Assembly: GCA_010206225.2 (NCBI GenBank)
Contig: VIQU02000001.1
Coordinates: 124,001-188,000, forward strand
Source: Lachnospiraceae bacterium MD308
GTDB lineage: Bacteria; Bacillota; Clostridia; Lachnospirales; Lachnospiraceae
Length of the DNA stretch: 64,000 bases
Direction: 5' to 3'
Shown: piece after piece, positions 1 to 9,923 of the stretch
Layout: the number at the start of each line of letters is the position of its first letter
Numbering within the stretch: position 1 is the stretch's first letter
Made by a program: the position numbers and the translations under genes
The notes under the pieces: generated by a model
Databases searched by the model: none
Told to the model about the DNA's origin: nothing
The model's input: only the letters and a program-made list of their open reading frames with translations

Positions 1-290
1 AGCAGACATTATCCCTGATGTCGAACAGCCAGATCATGCCTCTCGCCGCAGGACTTGCCGGTTCTTTTTTAGGACTGTTTTCCTTATTTTTTCCGGCTCC
101 TGCGGCAAGGCTTATCATCTGGGGATACTTTGCCGCATTCCCCTGTGTGAAAATGAACTGGGACCGCCAGGCAAGAATCACGGAATTTTACGAAGTTCCA
201 TTTCCCCTGTCAGGATTTTTCATATTCGCCGTAACAGGTATACTGATTTTCATCATATGCAGAACCGTCGCCGTAAAAAAGGAGGTATAG
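1..290 (+). CDS. ABC-2 type permease, lantibiotic-protection family (5' end missing)
   Basis: This is the C-terminal part of a membrane protein; the frame is open from the window edge, so the true start lies upstream. About 95 residues are visible, with hydrophobic segments near the start (LAAGLAGSFLGLFSLFFP) and before the C-terminus (GFFIFAVTGILIFIIC). It ends two bases before the next permease gene, so the two are almost certainly co-transcribed and form the two membrane subunits of one exporter, as in LanE/LanG-type immunity transporters. The ATPase gene would be expected further upstream, outside the window. The family call rests on the arrangement and the clearer neighbour, not on a motif in this fragment. 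Confidence 0.6.
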   Translation, partial: QTLSLMSNSQIMPLAAGLAGSFLGLFSLFFPAPAARLIIWGYFAAFPCVKMNWDRQARITEFYEVPFPLSGFFIFAVTGILIFIICRTVAVKKEV

Positions 291-292
291 AC

Positions 293-1027
293 ATGTTACT
301 CAGATGCATCCGCGCGGAAATGAGGAAACTGAAATCTTCCATTCTATTTCCCGCCTGTATAATTATTCCGGTCATTCCTACTGTCATGGGAACTTTTAAT
401 TACCTGCAGAACATCGGAATCTTAAAGGATCAGTGGTACTCACTTTGGACACAGCACACTCTGTTCTACTCAACATTCTTCTATGCGCCCCTGATCGCCC
501 TTTACTGCTCTTATATGTGGCGGTTAGAGCACCGCAGCAACAACTGGAACGTTTTTATGACAGCCCCTGTTCCCATCTCCTGCCTGTACTTTGGAAAGCT
601 TACCGTTATCTTTTTCGTTGCGCTGATCACACAAGGCTGGGTAGGAATCCTCTATCTCATTGCCGGAAAGCTGGCGGGGCTTCCCGGATTGTGTCCGGCG
701 GAAGTTCTCTTCTGGCTGTTGAGAGGGACGCTCGCCGCGATTGCAGTCGGAGCACTCCAGCTTCTATTGTCCATGTTCATCCGAAGTTTCTCCATCCCAA
801 TCGGTATCGCCCTTGCAGGAGGTGTCATAGGAATGCTCATATCTAATGAAGGGTTTGGCATATACTGGCCTTACAGTCTTGTGCTCATGGGTATGAATTC
901 TAACAAATCAGCCGACGTCTTATCCGGAAACAGTCTGCTGTTTGTGCTATCCGCCGTACTGTATTTCCTGCTGTTCTATCTGATCGCTGTCAGGATTCTG
1001 AAAACCAGAGACATTCGGACTATGTAA
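293..1027 (+). CDS. ABC-2 type permease, LanG/MutG-like
   Basis: Integral membrane protein of 244 residues with about six hydrophobic segments and the cytosolic N-terminus (MLLRCIRAEMRKLKSS) typical of lantibiotic-protection and bacitracin-type ABC-2 permeases. The motif LEHRSNNWNVFMTAPV between the second and third segments resembles this family. I start it at ATG 293 because AAAGGAGG lies just upstream; an in-frame ATG at 257 would overlap the previous gene. It pairs with the permease ending at 290. Its likely role is to expel or exclude membrane-active peptides, but the substrate cannot be read from the sequence. A strong terminator follows. Confidence 0.72.
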   Translation: MLLRCIRAEMRKLKSSILFPACIIIPVIPTVMGTFNYLQNIGILKDQWYSLWTQHTLFYSTFFYAPLIALYCSYMWRLEHRSNNWNVFMTAPVPISCLYFGKLTVIFFVALITQGWVGILYLIAGKLAGLPGLCPAEVLFWLLRGTLAAIAVGALQLLLSMFIRSFSIPIGIALAGGVIGMLISNEGFGIYWPYSLVLMGMNSNKSADVLSGNSLLFVLSAVLYFLLFYLIAVRILKTRDIRTM

Positions 1028-1049
1028 TCACTGAACCTTAAGGAAAAGA

Positions 1050-1085
1050 AAGGGACTCCCGGCCTTTGCCGGACAGTCCCTTTTT
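1050..1085. terminator. Bidirectional rho-independent terminator
   Basis: The arms AAGGGACT (1050-1057) and AGTCCCTT (1075-1082) and the inner arms CCGGC/GCCGG form a long GC-rich hairpin flanked by A-rich sequence on the left and a T tract on the right. It lies between two convergent genes and can stop transcription of both the permease and the sensor kinase. Confidence 0.85.
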
Positions 1086-1105
1086 CCTGTCTCAATTTTA
1101 CGATT

Positions 1106-3646
1106 TTACTTCATATACTTTTCTAGCTGGCGGACAGCCTCTTGAACATCAATCGGCTTCGCAATATGGGCATTCATGCCGCATGCAAGACAATGCTTGA
1201 TGTCCTCTGAAAATGCATCCGCAGTCATGGCGATGATCGGAATATCGGAATCCATCCTTCCAAGAGAACGGATCTTTTCTGTCGCTTCATAGCCGTTCAT
1301 GATCGGCATCCGGATATCCATCAGAATCGCATCATAGTATCCCGGATCGGACTGTTCAAATATCTCTACACAGACTTGTCCGTTCTCCGCCCGGTCAATG
1401 GTCAGATTCAGTTCTCCGAAAAGTTCCTCCGCAATCTCCCAGTTCAGGTCATTATCCTCCGCCAGAAGTATTCTTCTTCCCTCAAAATCCTTTGATTCTT
1501 CCTCCGGGTTCTGCTCTCCTCCTTCAGAAATCCCGGCATATTTTCTCAATCCGTAATACAGCGTAGACTTAAACAACGGTTTGCTAATAAAGCCGTTGAT
1601 TCCCACTCCGCGCGCTTCCTCCTCTATATCACTCCAATCATAGGCGGATATGAGAAGAATCGGAATATCATCGCCCATCTTCTTACGTATCACATTCGCC
1701 GTCTTAATACCGTTCATGCCCGGAAGCTTCCAGTCCAAAAGAATAATATGGTAATCATTATGCTGTCTGTGTCTCTTTTCCGTCATCAAGACAGCGGTCT
1801 CCCCGTCAAGAGTCCAGTCCGCATGTACGCCGATCGCCTTCAAAGACTCAGCAGTGGTGCGGCAGAGCTGCTCATCATCATCTACCACAAGCATATTCCA
1901 CTCCGGCAGAATCATATCTTCTTCCTGCACAACAGCACGCTCCAGCTCCAGTTCAACATGGAATTCCGTCCCTTTTCCATGCTCACTCTTCACGTCGATC
2001 GTTCCGCCCATGGCATCCACAATATATTTCGTAATAGCCATTCCAAGCCCGGTCCCCTGTATCTTCTGCACACGGGCGCTGTCCTCTCTGGTAAAGGAGT
2101 CAAATATCTTACGGCTGAATTCTTCAGACATACCGATTCCGTTATCCTTAACCATAAGATGAATTCTCACCCAGTCTTTCCCGCGAGAGGATTCTTCCTC
2201 TTCCATCGACAGCTGTATCTTTCCTCCCTCCGGCGTAAACTTGATCGCATTAGATAGGAAGTTCAAAAGAATCTGATTCAGGCGGACACTGTCACAGCAC
2301 ACATTCTCTGTCATGATATCATTGATGATCACTTCAAACTGCTGGTTTTTTTCTTTAATCTGGGGCTGTACGATATTGACAATCCCCTCCATCACTTCGC
2401 GCAGAGACACCTGATCCATATTCAGAGTCATCTTCCCGCTCTCAATCTTGGACATATCCAGCACATCGTTAATAAGTCCCAACAGATGCTTACTGGAAAG
2501 GGTAATCTTTCTCAGACAATTCTGTACCTGCTGAACATTGTCTATATTCGCCGTGGCAATCGCTGACATCCCCACAATCGCATTCATAGGCGTACGGATA
2601 TCATGGCTCATATTGGAAAGGAATTCACTCTTCGCTTTATTAGCTGAAACTGCCTCCTCACGCGCCTTCTCAAGCTCTGCGAACTGCTCTCTGGTCAGTT
2701 TCATATACTTAAAGAAGACAATAAAGAGCGCGCACAGAACGATCACACAGCTTGCAATTGCCATAAGCGCCCACAATTCATTCAGGTTTCCTACAACTTT
2801 ACTTAGTTCCCCATAGGGCATAACTGTTACAAGATACCACTCAGAATACGGCAGGGACGTACAGAACATATGCCGTCTTTCATTCTCCACCTTAATTACT
2901 TTAGAATAATCGGATTTCATGCTCATGGAGGCTTCCAGTTCCTGCACATACTGCTCTGCGTCCTCGCCGTCTATCTCCTCAAACAGAGCTTTGATCCGCT
3001 CAAAATAATTCTCTCTGTAAGCATCGCTGCTCTGAATGACAAAACTTCCGTCCCGTCGGATAATATGGGAATATACCATAGAATCATTCTCATCCAATGC
3101 TAATACCTCTTTCACATAGCTGACCGGAATCCCCGCCACCAAGGCGATACTCGTCTCACCGTTATCCAGCCTGTATTTTGCCGGAATCCCCATCAGAACG
3201 ATATCCTCATCCGCCGAATCGGTTCCTACCGCAATCTTCTTTTCATCACTGTTCATAGACAGAAAGAACGGTTCTGGATCCGTCACCTTGACATTTTCCC
3301 CATATATCATATCAAAGCTTCCATCCGTATTGTAAAATGCAAGATAATCAAACCCCCGCGCCTGTCCGCTGTAGGTAAGCTCCTCTAAAAGCTCCTGATC
3401 CGCTTCCTGCGGAGGCACCTCCTTCTCCAATTCCTCAACCTGTGCCAGCCGAAGTCCCATAGTCTTCTCGAAATGTATGGAAATCTGCTCACTCATCCCA
3501 GACATATAGATGGCTCCCATCTCCGTTATCGTCCCCGAACTCTTCCCATTCATATAAAATGCCAGAAAACTAAAAATCGCGACACACAAGATTAATATAA
3601 AAATCGCACTGTTACGTAAAAATCTCATTGTCTTTTTTCTTACCAT
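1106..3646 (-). CDS. Hybrid sensor histidine kinase with extracellular sensor domain and two receivers
   Basis: 846 residues. A membrane segment at about 8-32 and another at about 291-315 bracket an extracellular domain of about 255 residues that looks like a dCache/PAS-like sensor. A short coiled linker follows, then HisKA with [13 protein letters not shown] (phospho-acceptor His348), and HATPase with N box NAIKF (about 466), DNGIGMS (501) and GTGLGMAI (531). Two receivers follow, with predicted phospho-sites Asp638 ([11 protein letters not shown]) and Asp777 ([11 protein letters not shown]). The first receiver has a Ser (ISAYD) and the second a Thr (MTADAF) at the switch position. There is no HPt or DNA-binding domain, so a separate output partner is expected. 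It stands alone, convergent to the ABC permeases; ATG is preceded by GGAGG. Its signal is unknown. Confidence 0.93.
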   Translation of the reverse strand: MVRKKTMRFLRNSAIFILILCVAIFSFLAFYMNGKSSGTITEMGAIYMSGMSEQISIHFEKTMGLRLAQVEELEKEVPPQEADQELLEELTYSGQARGFDYLAFYNTDGSFDMIYGENVKVTDPEPFFLSMNSDEKKIAVGTDSADEDIVLMGIPAKYRLDNGETSIALVAGIPVSYVKEVLALDENDSMVYSHIIRRDGSFVIQSSDAYRENYFERIKALFEEIDGEDAEQYVQELEASMSMKSDYSKVIKVENERRHMFCTSLPYSEWYLVTVMPYGELSKVVGNLNELWALMAIASCVIVLCALFIVFFKYMKLTREQFAELEKAREEAVSANKAKSEFLSNMSHDIRTPMNAIVGMSAIATANIDNVQQVQNCLRKITLSSKHLLGLINDVLDMSKIESGKMTLNMDQVSLREVMEGIVNIVQPQIKEKNQQFEVIINDIMTENVCCDSVRLNQILLNFLSNAIKFTPEGGKIQLSMEEEESSRGKDWVRIHLMVKDNGIGMSEEFSRKIFDSFTREDSARVQKIQGTGLGMAITKYIVDAMGGTIDVKSEHGKGTEFHVELELERAVVQEEDMILPEWNMLVVDDDEQLCRTTAESLKAIGVHADWTLDGETAVLMTEKRHRQHNDYHIILLDWKLPGMNGIKTANVIRKKMGDDIPILLISAYDWSDIEEEARGVGINGFISKPLFKSTLYYGLRKYAGISEGGEQNPEEESKDFEGRRILLAEDNDLNWEIAEELFGELNLTIDRAENGQVCVEIFEQSDPGYYDAILMDIRMPIMNGYEATEKIRSLGRMDSDIPIIAMTADAFSEDIKHCLACGMNAHIAKPIDVQEAVRQLEKYMK

Positions 3647-3679
3647 AAAATCCTCCGTGACTCTTGATATCTCAACCCC

Positions 3680-3704
3680 AAAAATTCAGCAGCGATTCCT
3701 GCTG
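3680..3704 (-). terminator. Rho-independent terminator of the nucleoside kinase gene
   Basis: Read on the minus strand, CAGCAG and CTGCTG form a six-pair stem around a six-base loop, followed by AATTTTT. It lies eight bases past the stop codon of the kinase gene and before the kinase-independent sensor gene. Confidence 0.7.
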
Positions 3705-3712
3705 TTTTGTAC

Positions 3713-5386
3713 TTATACATGAAAACACCCTCCCCCTACAAATTCTCGAAGCAGCGAATTCATAGGTATATTTTCACTTCCAATCCCCACAAAATAATCC
3801 AAAAACTTCAGAAGTCTCTTTGCTTCCAGATACTCCGGACAACTTTTATCAATTGCAAATAAAAGCCGCTCTACATAAGGCTTTAACACTGCCAGCTCAT
3901 AGACGAGGGCAGAGTTAAACATCACGTCCGCCTCTTCCTGATAAGGAAAGATGTTCTTCTCCTCTCCCCTTCTTACAGATTCCCACATACCGATCGTCCT
4001 CTGAGCGCTTGACCCGCGGGTGCGTGCGTCTCTGACAATCCTCCTTAGGAATCTGCCGTCGGTAGACGGAATCCGGTTATGCTCATCGATATTCAGCTGA
4101 GTCAGCGCGCTGATATAGATTTTAAATTTGTTCTCGTCCGCAAGCTGTCTGGTAAGCTTCGGATTCAAACAGTGAATCCCCTCTATCACAAGCACATCGT
4201 TTGCCCCAAGCTTCATAGTAGTCCCGTCATACTCCTTATGCCCGTTGACAAAATTAAAGCGCGGAATGACAACCTCTTTTCCCTCTAAAAGCTGCTTCAT
4301 CTGGCTGTTAAACAGTTCGACATCCACCGCCTCCAGACATTCAAAATCATAATTTCCGTTCTCATCCTTCGGATTGTCCTCCCGCTCCACAAAGTAATTA
4401 TCCACCGCCAGCGGATGGGGAACCAGACCATTGGCCCGAAGCTGGATAGACAGACGGTGCGAGAAAGTAGTCTTCCCTGACGAAGAAGGACCTGCGATCA
4501 GGACGAATTTGATCTCGTTTCTTTGCTCTGCGATCTGAGACGCGATTTCCGCAATCTTCTTCTCCTGCAATGCCTCCTGCACAAGTACAAGCTCCTGCAC
4601 ATCGCCCTTGGTCACCTTGTCGTTCAGCGCGCCGACCGTCTCGATGCCTTGCATATCACTCCATTTGACAGATTCTTTCTGAACCTGAAACAGCTTGTTC
4701 CGAGGCTTGAATTCCGGCAGCCTGCCGGGCATATTTCTGTCAGGCATCTGAAGCACAAAGCCCTCATCATAGAGATAAAGCTTAAAATATTTCAGGTATC
4801 CCGCGCTCGGCACCATATATCCATAAAAATAATCTTCAAATTCATTCATATTATAAATATTAACTCTGGACACCCTGCGGTACTCGAATAATTTTTCCTT
4901 ATCATACATACCATGTTTCCGGAACAAGGCAACTGCATCATCCGTGCTGATGGTGCGCTTTCCGATCGGTACATCCTGATCCGCAAGCTCTCTCATCCGG
5001 CTCTCTACCTGATCCAGAAATTCCTGATTCAGAGAAATATTTCCCTCAATCGTACAGTAATAACCTTTACCTATGGAAAAATGAACCCGAACCTTGCGGA
5101 TATCCTCTCTGGCTGCCACGTCATAGACAGATTTTACGAGTAAAAGCTTCATGCTCCTTTTATAAGTCTCATGTCCGATGGCTCCTCTTGTTGTCTCAAA
5201 TGCCAGCATACAGTCGCGCTTTAGTTTCTTGCGAAGCTCCTGAAGTTTCCCGTCCACATAAATAAGGACGATATCTTCTTCATATCTGTCCTGAAAATCA
5301 CCTGCAATCTGCTGATACGTCGTTCCTGCTATGTACTCTCTCACTTCATCGCCTATACGTACCTGACATATCCTTTCTTCTTTCAT
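3713..5386 (-). CDS. TGS-domain nucleoside (uridine) kinase-like protein
   Basis: 557 residues. The N-terminal 65 residues resemble a TGS domain as in threonyl-tRNA synthetase, followed by a region like the SAD/editing part of ThrRS. The C-terminal half (about 290-510) is a uridine-kinase-type P-loop kinase: Walker A GPSSSGKTTFS near 300, DNYFVERED and FECLEAVD for the nucleoside site, and VIEGIHCLNPKL for Walker B. This fused form is widespread in Clostridia and usually annotated as nucleoside kinase; the true substrate is not established. I use ATG 5386 rather than the GTG at 5395 because AGAGGTGG is well spaced for it. It is the last gene of the rpoD cluster. Confidence 0.85.
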   Translation of the reverse strand: MKEERICQVRIGDEVREYIAGTTYQQIAGDFQDRYEEDIVLIYVDGKLQELRKKLKRDCMLAFETTRGAIGHETYKRSMKLLLVKSVYDVAAREDIRKVRVHFSIGKGYYCTIEGNISLNQEFLDQVESRMRELADQDVPIGKRTISTDDAVALFRKHGMYDKEKLFEYRRVSRVNIYNMNEFEDYFYGYMVPSAGYLKYFKLYLYDEGFVLQMPDRNMPGRLPEFKPRNKLFQVQKESVKWSDMQGIETVGALNDKVTKGDVQELVLVQEALQEKKIAEIASQIAEQRNEIKFVLIAGPSSSGKTTFSHRLSIQLRANGLVPHPLAVDNYFVEREDNPKDENGNYDFECLEAVDVELFNSQMKQLLEGKEVVIPRFNFVNGHKEYDGTTMKLGANDVLVIEGIHCLNPKLTRQLADENKFKIYISALTQLNIDEHNRIPSTDGRFLRRIVRDARTRGSSAQRTIGMWESVRRGEEKNIFPYQEEADVMFNSALVYELAVLKPYVERLLFAIDKSCPEYLEAKRLLKFLDYFVGIGSENIPMNSLLREFVGGGCFHV

Positions 5387-5411
5387 TATATCCACCTCTC
5401 GATCTGATTTT

Positions 5412-6191
5412 CTATACTACCTGAAACGGATGTATGATCGGCGCTTTCATAATCTTAATTCCGCTTAAATTCTCATTCAGATACTGCGCCGCATCTTCTA
5501 TAAAAATATGCTCCACACCATAATGCCCTGCATCGATCACCGCAAGCCCCCGCGCTACAGAATCAATTCCGTCATGATGTCCGATATCGCCTGTAATCAA
5601 GACATCTGCACCCTTTTTTACCGCCTCCCCGATCACACTCTTCCCGGAGCCAGGGCAAATGGCAACTCGTTCTATGTCCTTTTTCATATTCCCATATATC
5701 TTCACAGTCGTAAGGCCAAAAGCAGTTTTCACCGTCTCGGCACACTCCCGTAATGATATTTTCTTTGTAAGCTCCGCAATCTCACCGATTCCCCTTGGCA
5801 TATCGGCTTCACAGGTAACTTCAAGAATCTCCGGTTTCACAAATCCCATCTTCTCACCGGAAAGTCTTCCCATCCTGCACACATCATAATTTGTATGCAT
5901 CGCATAGTACGATATATCATTCTGAATCAGGCGCAGAATACGGTTTCCGATAAAATCCCGATTATGAATCTTCTTAAGGCCGCTAAAGATCAGCGGATGG
6001 TGCGTCACAAGCATATCCGCTCCTTCTGAGGCTGCCGCTTCGATCACTTCATCTGTTGCATCCAATGCTATGTATATACTTCCTACTTCTTTGTCATCTC
6101 GTCCTGCCAAAAGACCTACATTGTCCCATTCAAGTGCATACTCTTTCGGGTAAGCCCGTTCTATCACATCCATTACTTCCCTGCATACCAT
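5412..6191 (-). CDS. Nif3-like dinuclear metal centre protein (YqfO family)
   Basis: 259 residues in the compact form of the Nif3/DUF34 family, lacking the PII-like insert of the longer B. subtilis YqfO. Metal-ligand motifs are visible: THHPLIF near residue 75, GDIGHHDG and DAGHYGVEH near the C-terminus. The family forms toroidal hexamers with two metal ions per subunit; its physiological reaction is unresolved, and the older GTP cyclohydrolase label is not well supported. The start is ATG 6191, preceded by GGGGAGG, rather than the upstream ATG at 6221. It follows trmK, a conserved clostridial pair. Confidence 0.9.
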   Translation of the reverse strand: MVCREVMDVIERAYPKEYALEWDNVGLLAGRDDKEVGSIYIALDATDEVIEAAASEGADMLVTHHPLIFSGLKKIHNRDFIGNRILRLIQNDISYYAMHTNYDVCRMGRLSGEKMGFVKPEILEVTCEADMPRGIGEIAELTKKISLRECAETVKTAFGLTTVKIYGNMKKDIERVAICPGSGKSVIGEAVKKGADVLITGDIGHHDGIDSVARGLAVIDAGHYGVEHIFIEDAAQYLNENLSGIKIMKAPIIHPFQVV

Positions 6192-6213
6192 CTTTACTTC
6201 CTCCCCTGACTGT

Positions 6214-6909
6214 CTACCCATAGCACTTAAGCGCTCGCCTGACGTAATCTGTCTCCCTGCTTAACTCATGAAGCCGCATCCTTACCCCGTCACTCTGCTC
6301 CTGCTCATGAAGGCTGACTATAATAGACTCCTTAATTGTCTGCTCTCTTAAAAGAAATTTCCTTAAAACAGGATGACGCATCCCAAGGAGCTTCTTTCCA
6401 TAAAGATATTCATATTCTTCATAACACTCCGGTTCCCCGTGCACAGCTCTCATCATAGGATAAAATTTCCCATCCTCTTCCACCATATCTTCTTCTTCTA
6501 TGACCAATCCATGCGCCGCCAGATATCTTCTCACCTTCCAGATCTCCGACTGGGGCTGCAAGATACAGGCTTTTAAAGAACTTACGACGGATTCCCCTTC
6601 TTCCATGATCCGGGTAATAAGACCGCCGCCCATCCCGGCGGCAATCATGATATCTGCCTCACCCGCCTTCAATGCCGAAAGTCCGTCAGAAAGCCTTGTC
6701 TCAATTCTGTCCGACAATCCGCACTGCGCAATATGCTCTCCGGCACGTGCAAGCGGTCCGCGATTCACATCCATCGCAATAACCCTGCCCATTATTTTTT
6801 GTTCTACAAGAAAAATAGGCACATATCCGTGGTCTGTTCCGATATCCGCCGCAGAATCACACTCTGGCACAAGGCGTACAACTGCAGTCAATCTCTTTGA
6901 TAACTCCAT
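6214..6909 (-). CDS. trmK: tRNA (adenine(22)-N1)-methyltransferase
   Basis: 231 residues, the normal TrmK length. It has the SAM-binding motif DIGTDHGYVPI near residue 22, an acidic residue after the second strand (AMDVNRGPL) and the glycine-rich MIAAGMGGGLI segment typical of TrmK/YqfN. It methylates N1 of A22 in the D-loop region of some tRNAs. It sits between rpoD and the Nif3 gene as in B. subtilis and most Firmicutes, in a co-directional block with 13 bases to rpoD. Confidence 0.93.
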   Translation of the reverse strand: MELSKRLTAVVRLVPECDSAADIGTDHGYVPIFLVEQKIMGRVIAMDVNRGPLARAGEHIAQCGLSDRIETRLSDGLSALKAGEADIMIAAGMGGGLITRIMEEGESVVSSLKACILQPQSEIWKVRRYLAAHGLVIEEEDMVEEDGKFYPMMRAVHGEPECYEEYEYLYGKKLLGMRHPVLRKFLLREQTIKESIIVSLHEQEQSDGVRMRLHELSRETDYVRRALKCYG

Positions 6910-6922
6910 ACAGAACTCTTTC

Positions 6923-8035
6923 TTAATCCAAATAATCCCTAAGCTTCCTGCTCCGGCTCGGATGACGGAGTTTTCTCAATGCCTTCGCTTCTATCTGACG
7001 GATTCGTTCACGGGTAACATCAAACTCCTTCCCCACTTCCTCCAGCGTGCGGGCGCGCCCGTCGTTCATGCCAAACCGGAGTCTTAACACCTTCTGCTCT
7101 CTCTCTGTCAGAGTATCGAGCACATCATCCAGCTGTTCCTTCAGAAGTGTCTGCGCAGCCGCCTCCGCGGGCACAGGTACATTGTCATCCTGAATAAAGT
7201 CTCCAAGATGGCTGTCTTCCTCTTCTCCGATCGGTGTCTCCAGAGAAACCGGCTCCTGAGAAATCTTTAATATTTCACGCACTCTGTCCACGGGCATGTC
7301 CAATTCCTCTGCAATCTCCTCCGGCGTAGGTTCACGCCCGAGTTCCTGAAGGAGCTGCCTTGACACACGAATTAATTTATTGATCGTTTCTACCATATGC
7401 ACAGGAATACGAATCGTTCTCGCCTGATCCGCGATTGCCCTCGTAATCGCCTGACGGATCCACCATGTAGCATAGGTACTGAATTTGAATCCTTTGTGAT
7501 AATCAAACTTTTCAACCGCTTTAATGAGTCCTAAATTCCCCTCCTGAATCAGATCCAGAAAAAGCATTCCCCGTCCCACATAGCGCTTGGCAATACTGAC
7601 AACAAGCCGCAGGTTCGCCTCGGCAAGACGCTTTTTCGCACTTTCGTCGCCGTCTGCCATACGCTTTGCCAGATCAACCTCCTCCTCTGCCGTCAAAAGC
7701 GGAACCTTGCCGATCTCTTTCAGATACATCTTGACCGGATCATCAATGCTGACGCCGTCCGGCACAGAAAGATCGATCTTTTCAAGATCAACATCGTTTT
7801 CATCACTGATGACGATATCCGCATCATCCAGATCATCACTGTCCGAACCGATGCGAAGCACATCAATATTCTGCGCTTCCAGATATTCATATACTTTTTC
7901 CATATGTTCCAAATTCAGCTCCATATCCGAGAAAAAATCATTGATTTCCTGAAGCTCCAGAATACTTTTCTTCTTTTTACCAAGCGCGACCAGTTCTTTC
8001 AATTTTTCCTCAAATTTTGCCACATTCTCTTCCAT
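6923..8035 (-). CDS. rpoD: RNA polymerase primary sigma factor (sigma-A)
   Basis: 370 residues. It has an N-terminal region 1.1-like domain, region 1.2 ([16 protein letters not shown]), region 2 with the -10 recognition helix ([17 protein letters not shown]), region 3, and region 4 ending in the -35-binding helix-turn-helix ([18 protein letters not shown]). This is the housekeeping sigma factor, and the promoters called in this window match its TTGACA/TATAAT preference. ATG 8035 has GAGAGG upstream. It lies directly downstream of dnaG, the classical macromolecular-synthesis arrangement. Confidence 0.98.
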   Translation of the reverse strand: MEENVAKFEEKLKELVALGKKKKSILELQEINDFFSDMELNLEHMEKVYEYLEAQNIDVLRIGSDSDDLDDADIVISDENDVDLEKIDLSVPDGVSIDDPVKMYLKEIGKVPLLTAEEEVDLAKRMADGDESAKKRLAEANLRLVVSIAKRYVGRGMLFLDLIQEGNLGLIKAVEKFDYHKGFKFSTYATWWIRQAITRAIADQARTIRIPVHMVETINKLIRVSRQLLQELGREPTPEEIAEELDMPVDRVREILKISQEPVSLETPIGEEEDSHLGDFIQDDNVPVPAEAAAQTLLKEQLDDVLDTLTEREQKVLRLRFGMNDGRARTLEEVGKEFDVTRERIRQIEAKALRKLRHPSRSRKLRDYLD

Positions 8036-8074
8036 GTAGTACCCATCCTCTCATAGCTTGATTATATTTTATCC

Positions 8075-9850
8075 TTAATTAACGGAAATATGCAGTTTCC
8101 GCAGGTTCTGCAAATCACTTTTCGCTTTCATAAGCCTTTGCATCCCTTCGACATCTGCCACATTCCAGTTCCTTCCTGCTTCTTCAATACTGTTGCTCTT
8201 CACTCGCACGACTGTCTCCTTAAGTGCTTTTTCACGCTCCGCAGGCGTTGAAAGCTCCCTGATCATTGTATGAAACAACCCTGCAACCTCCCGATGTTCT
8301 TCTTCATCGGTAAAATGATTCATAATCTTTGCGGGATTTACTTCACCCATTTCATACTGCTCATAGAGAAGCGACGCAACCGTCCGAAAAATCCCATCCG
8401 AGAAATCCTCCGGAAGGATATACTTGCTGATCTGGTTGAAGATTCCCTCATCTTCGATCAGCCATGTAAGCAATATCTTTTGTGATTTCAGGATTCCGTC
8501 TTCTTTCCCCTTATCCTTGCTCTTTCCGGATTTCGGCCTCCTCGCCGGCACCGCCATCCCTGTCTGTACCGCCATCCTTACGACCAGCTTCTTTAACTCC
8601 TCGTAGCCTACGCTGTATTCTTTCGCTACCGCCTCGATATAATTATTGCGCTCAATCTCCTCTGTGAATTCGGCAAGCCTTTTTGCCGCTTCCTTCATAA
8701 AATCAGTCTTGCCCTCAGGCGAATTCATATCGTAGTTTCTTCGCAGCACTTCCAGACTATAAAGGAATCCGTTGCGCGCTTTTAAAATCCTCTCCTCGAA
8801 GGCCTCTGCACCCAGATTATTAATATACTCATCCGGATCCTTAAAGGGCTCCATCCGGATAATCTTTGCCGTAATTCCTACGTCTTTCAGAATAGGCAAG
8901 GCCCTTAAAGCCGCTCTCGTCCCCGCGTCATCACTGTCATATGTAAGGTACACCTCGTTCACATACCGCTTGATCAAAGACGCATGTCCGGGAGTGAGCG
9001 CCGTGCCAAGCGAGGCAACCGCGTTGTCAAATCCTGCCTGATGAAGAGCAATCACATCCATATACCCTTCACATAGCAAAAAATATGTCTTCTTTGATCT
9101 CCTCGCCCGGTTAAGTCCGTATAAATTCCGGCCCTTGTCAAAAATCGGCGTCTCCGGAGAATTCAGATATTTGGGCTTCGCATCCCCCATCACCCGTCCT
9201 CCGAATCCAACAACACGATTATTCACATCCATGATCGGGAACATTACCCGGTTCCAGAACTTGTCATAGACGCCCTGACGCTCATCATAACTGATAAGCC
9301 CTGCTTTTGCAAGTATATCGTCCTTGTAACCTTTTCCTTTTAAATATCTGTATAGATCATCACTGTATTTATTGGAATATCCAAGACCGAAGGCTCTGAG
9401 CATATCGTCGCTAAGCTGCCTGTCCTTTAGATACTTAAGACCTGTGGCTCCCTGCGGCTGGCGTAACTGTGCATAATAATACTTCGCCGCCAGCTTATTG
9501 ATGTGAAGAAGGGTGGCTTTCATGTCCGCCCGCTCCCTCGCCTCCTTTGAATATTCTGCTTCAGGAAGCGCCACTCCTGCCCTGTCGGCAAGCATCTTTA
9601 CCGCCTCCTGAAAAGTAAAATTTTCATATTCCATTAGAAATGTAAATACGTTTCCTCCTGCTCCGCAGCCAAAACAATAATACATCTGCTTCTGTCTGCT
9701 CACCGAAAAGGACGGCGATTTTTCATTGTGGAAAGGACACAGCCCAAAATACGAGTTTCCCTTTTTTTGAAGCCTGACATAATTAGAAATTACATCGACA
9801 ATATCATTTTTTATTCTTACTTCTTCAATAATCTCATCTGAATAATACAT
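8075..9850 (-). CDS. dnaG: DNA primase
   Basis: 591 residues, normal for Firmicute DnaG. The N-terminal zinc-binding domain shows CPFHNEKSPSFSVS and YYCFGCGAGGNVF. The TOPRIM core follows with the acidic LLCEGYMDVI near 260 and YDSDDAGTRAA near 310. The C-terminal helicase-interaction domain is present but divergent, as usual. It makes RNA primers for lagging-strand synthesis with the replicative helicase. It is 39 bases upstream of rpoD, so the two are probably co-transcribed. The start has AAGGGTG upstream. Confidence 0.97.
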   Translation of the reverse strand: MYYSDEIIEEVRIKNDIVDVISNYVRLQKKGNSYFGLCPFHNEKSPSFSVSRQKQMYYCFGCGAGGNVFTFLMEYENFTFQEAVKMLADRAGVALPEAEYSKEARERADMKATLLHINKLAAKYYYAQLRQPQGATGLKYLKDRQLSDDMLRAFGLGYSNKYSDDLYRYLKGKGYKDDILAKAGLISYDERQGVYDKFWNRVMFPIMDVNNRVVGFGGRVMGDAKPKYLNSPETPIFDKGRNLYGLNRARRSKKTYFLLCEGYMDVIALHQAGFDNAVASLGTALTPGHASLIKRYVNEVYLTYDSDDAGTRAALRALPILKDVGITAKIIRMEPFKDPDEYINNLGAEAFEERILKARNGFLYSLEVLRRNYDMNSPEGKTDFMKEAAKRLAEFTEEIERNNYIEAVAKEYSVGYEELKKLVVRMAVQTGMAVPARRPKSGKSKDKGKEDGILKSQKILLTWLIEDEGIFNQISKYILPEDFSDGIFRTVASLLYEQYEMGEVNPAKIMNHFTDEEEHREVAGLFHTMIRELSTPAEREKALKETVVRVKSNSIEEAGRNWNVADVEGMQRLMKAKSDLQNLRKLHISVN

Positions 9851-9923
9851 ATATGAACACCCTTATGATTTGCCTCAAAATTTCCCTCATATATAATATT
9901 CGACAAAAGTGTTTGATTTCCTT

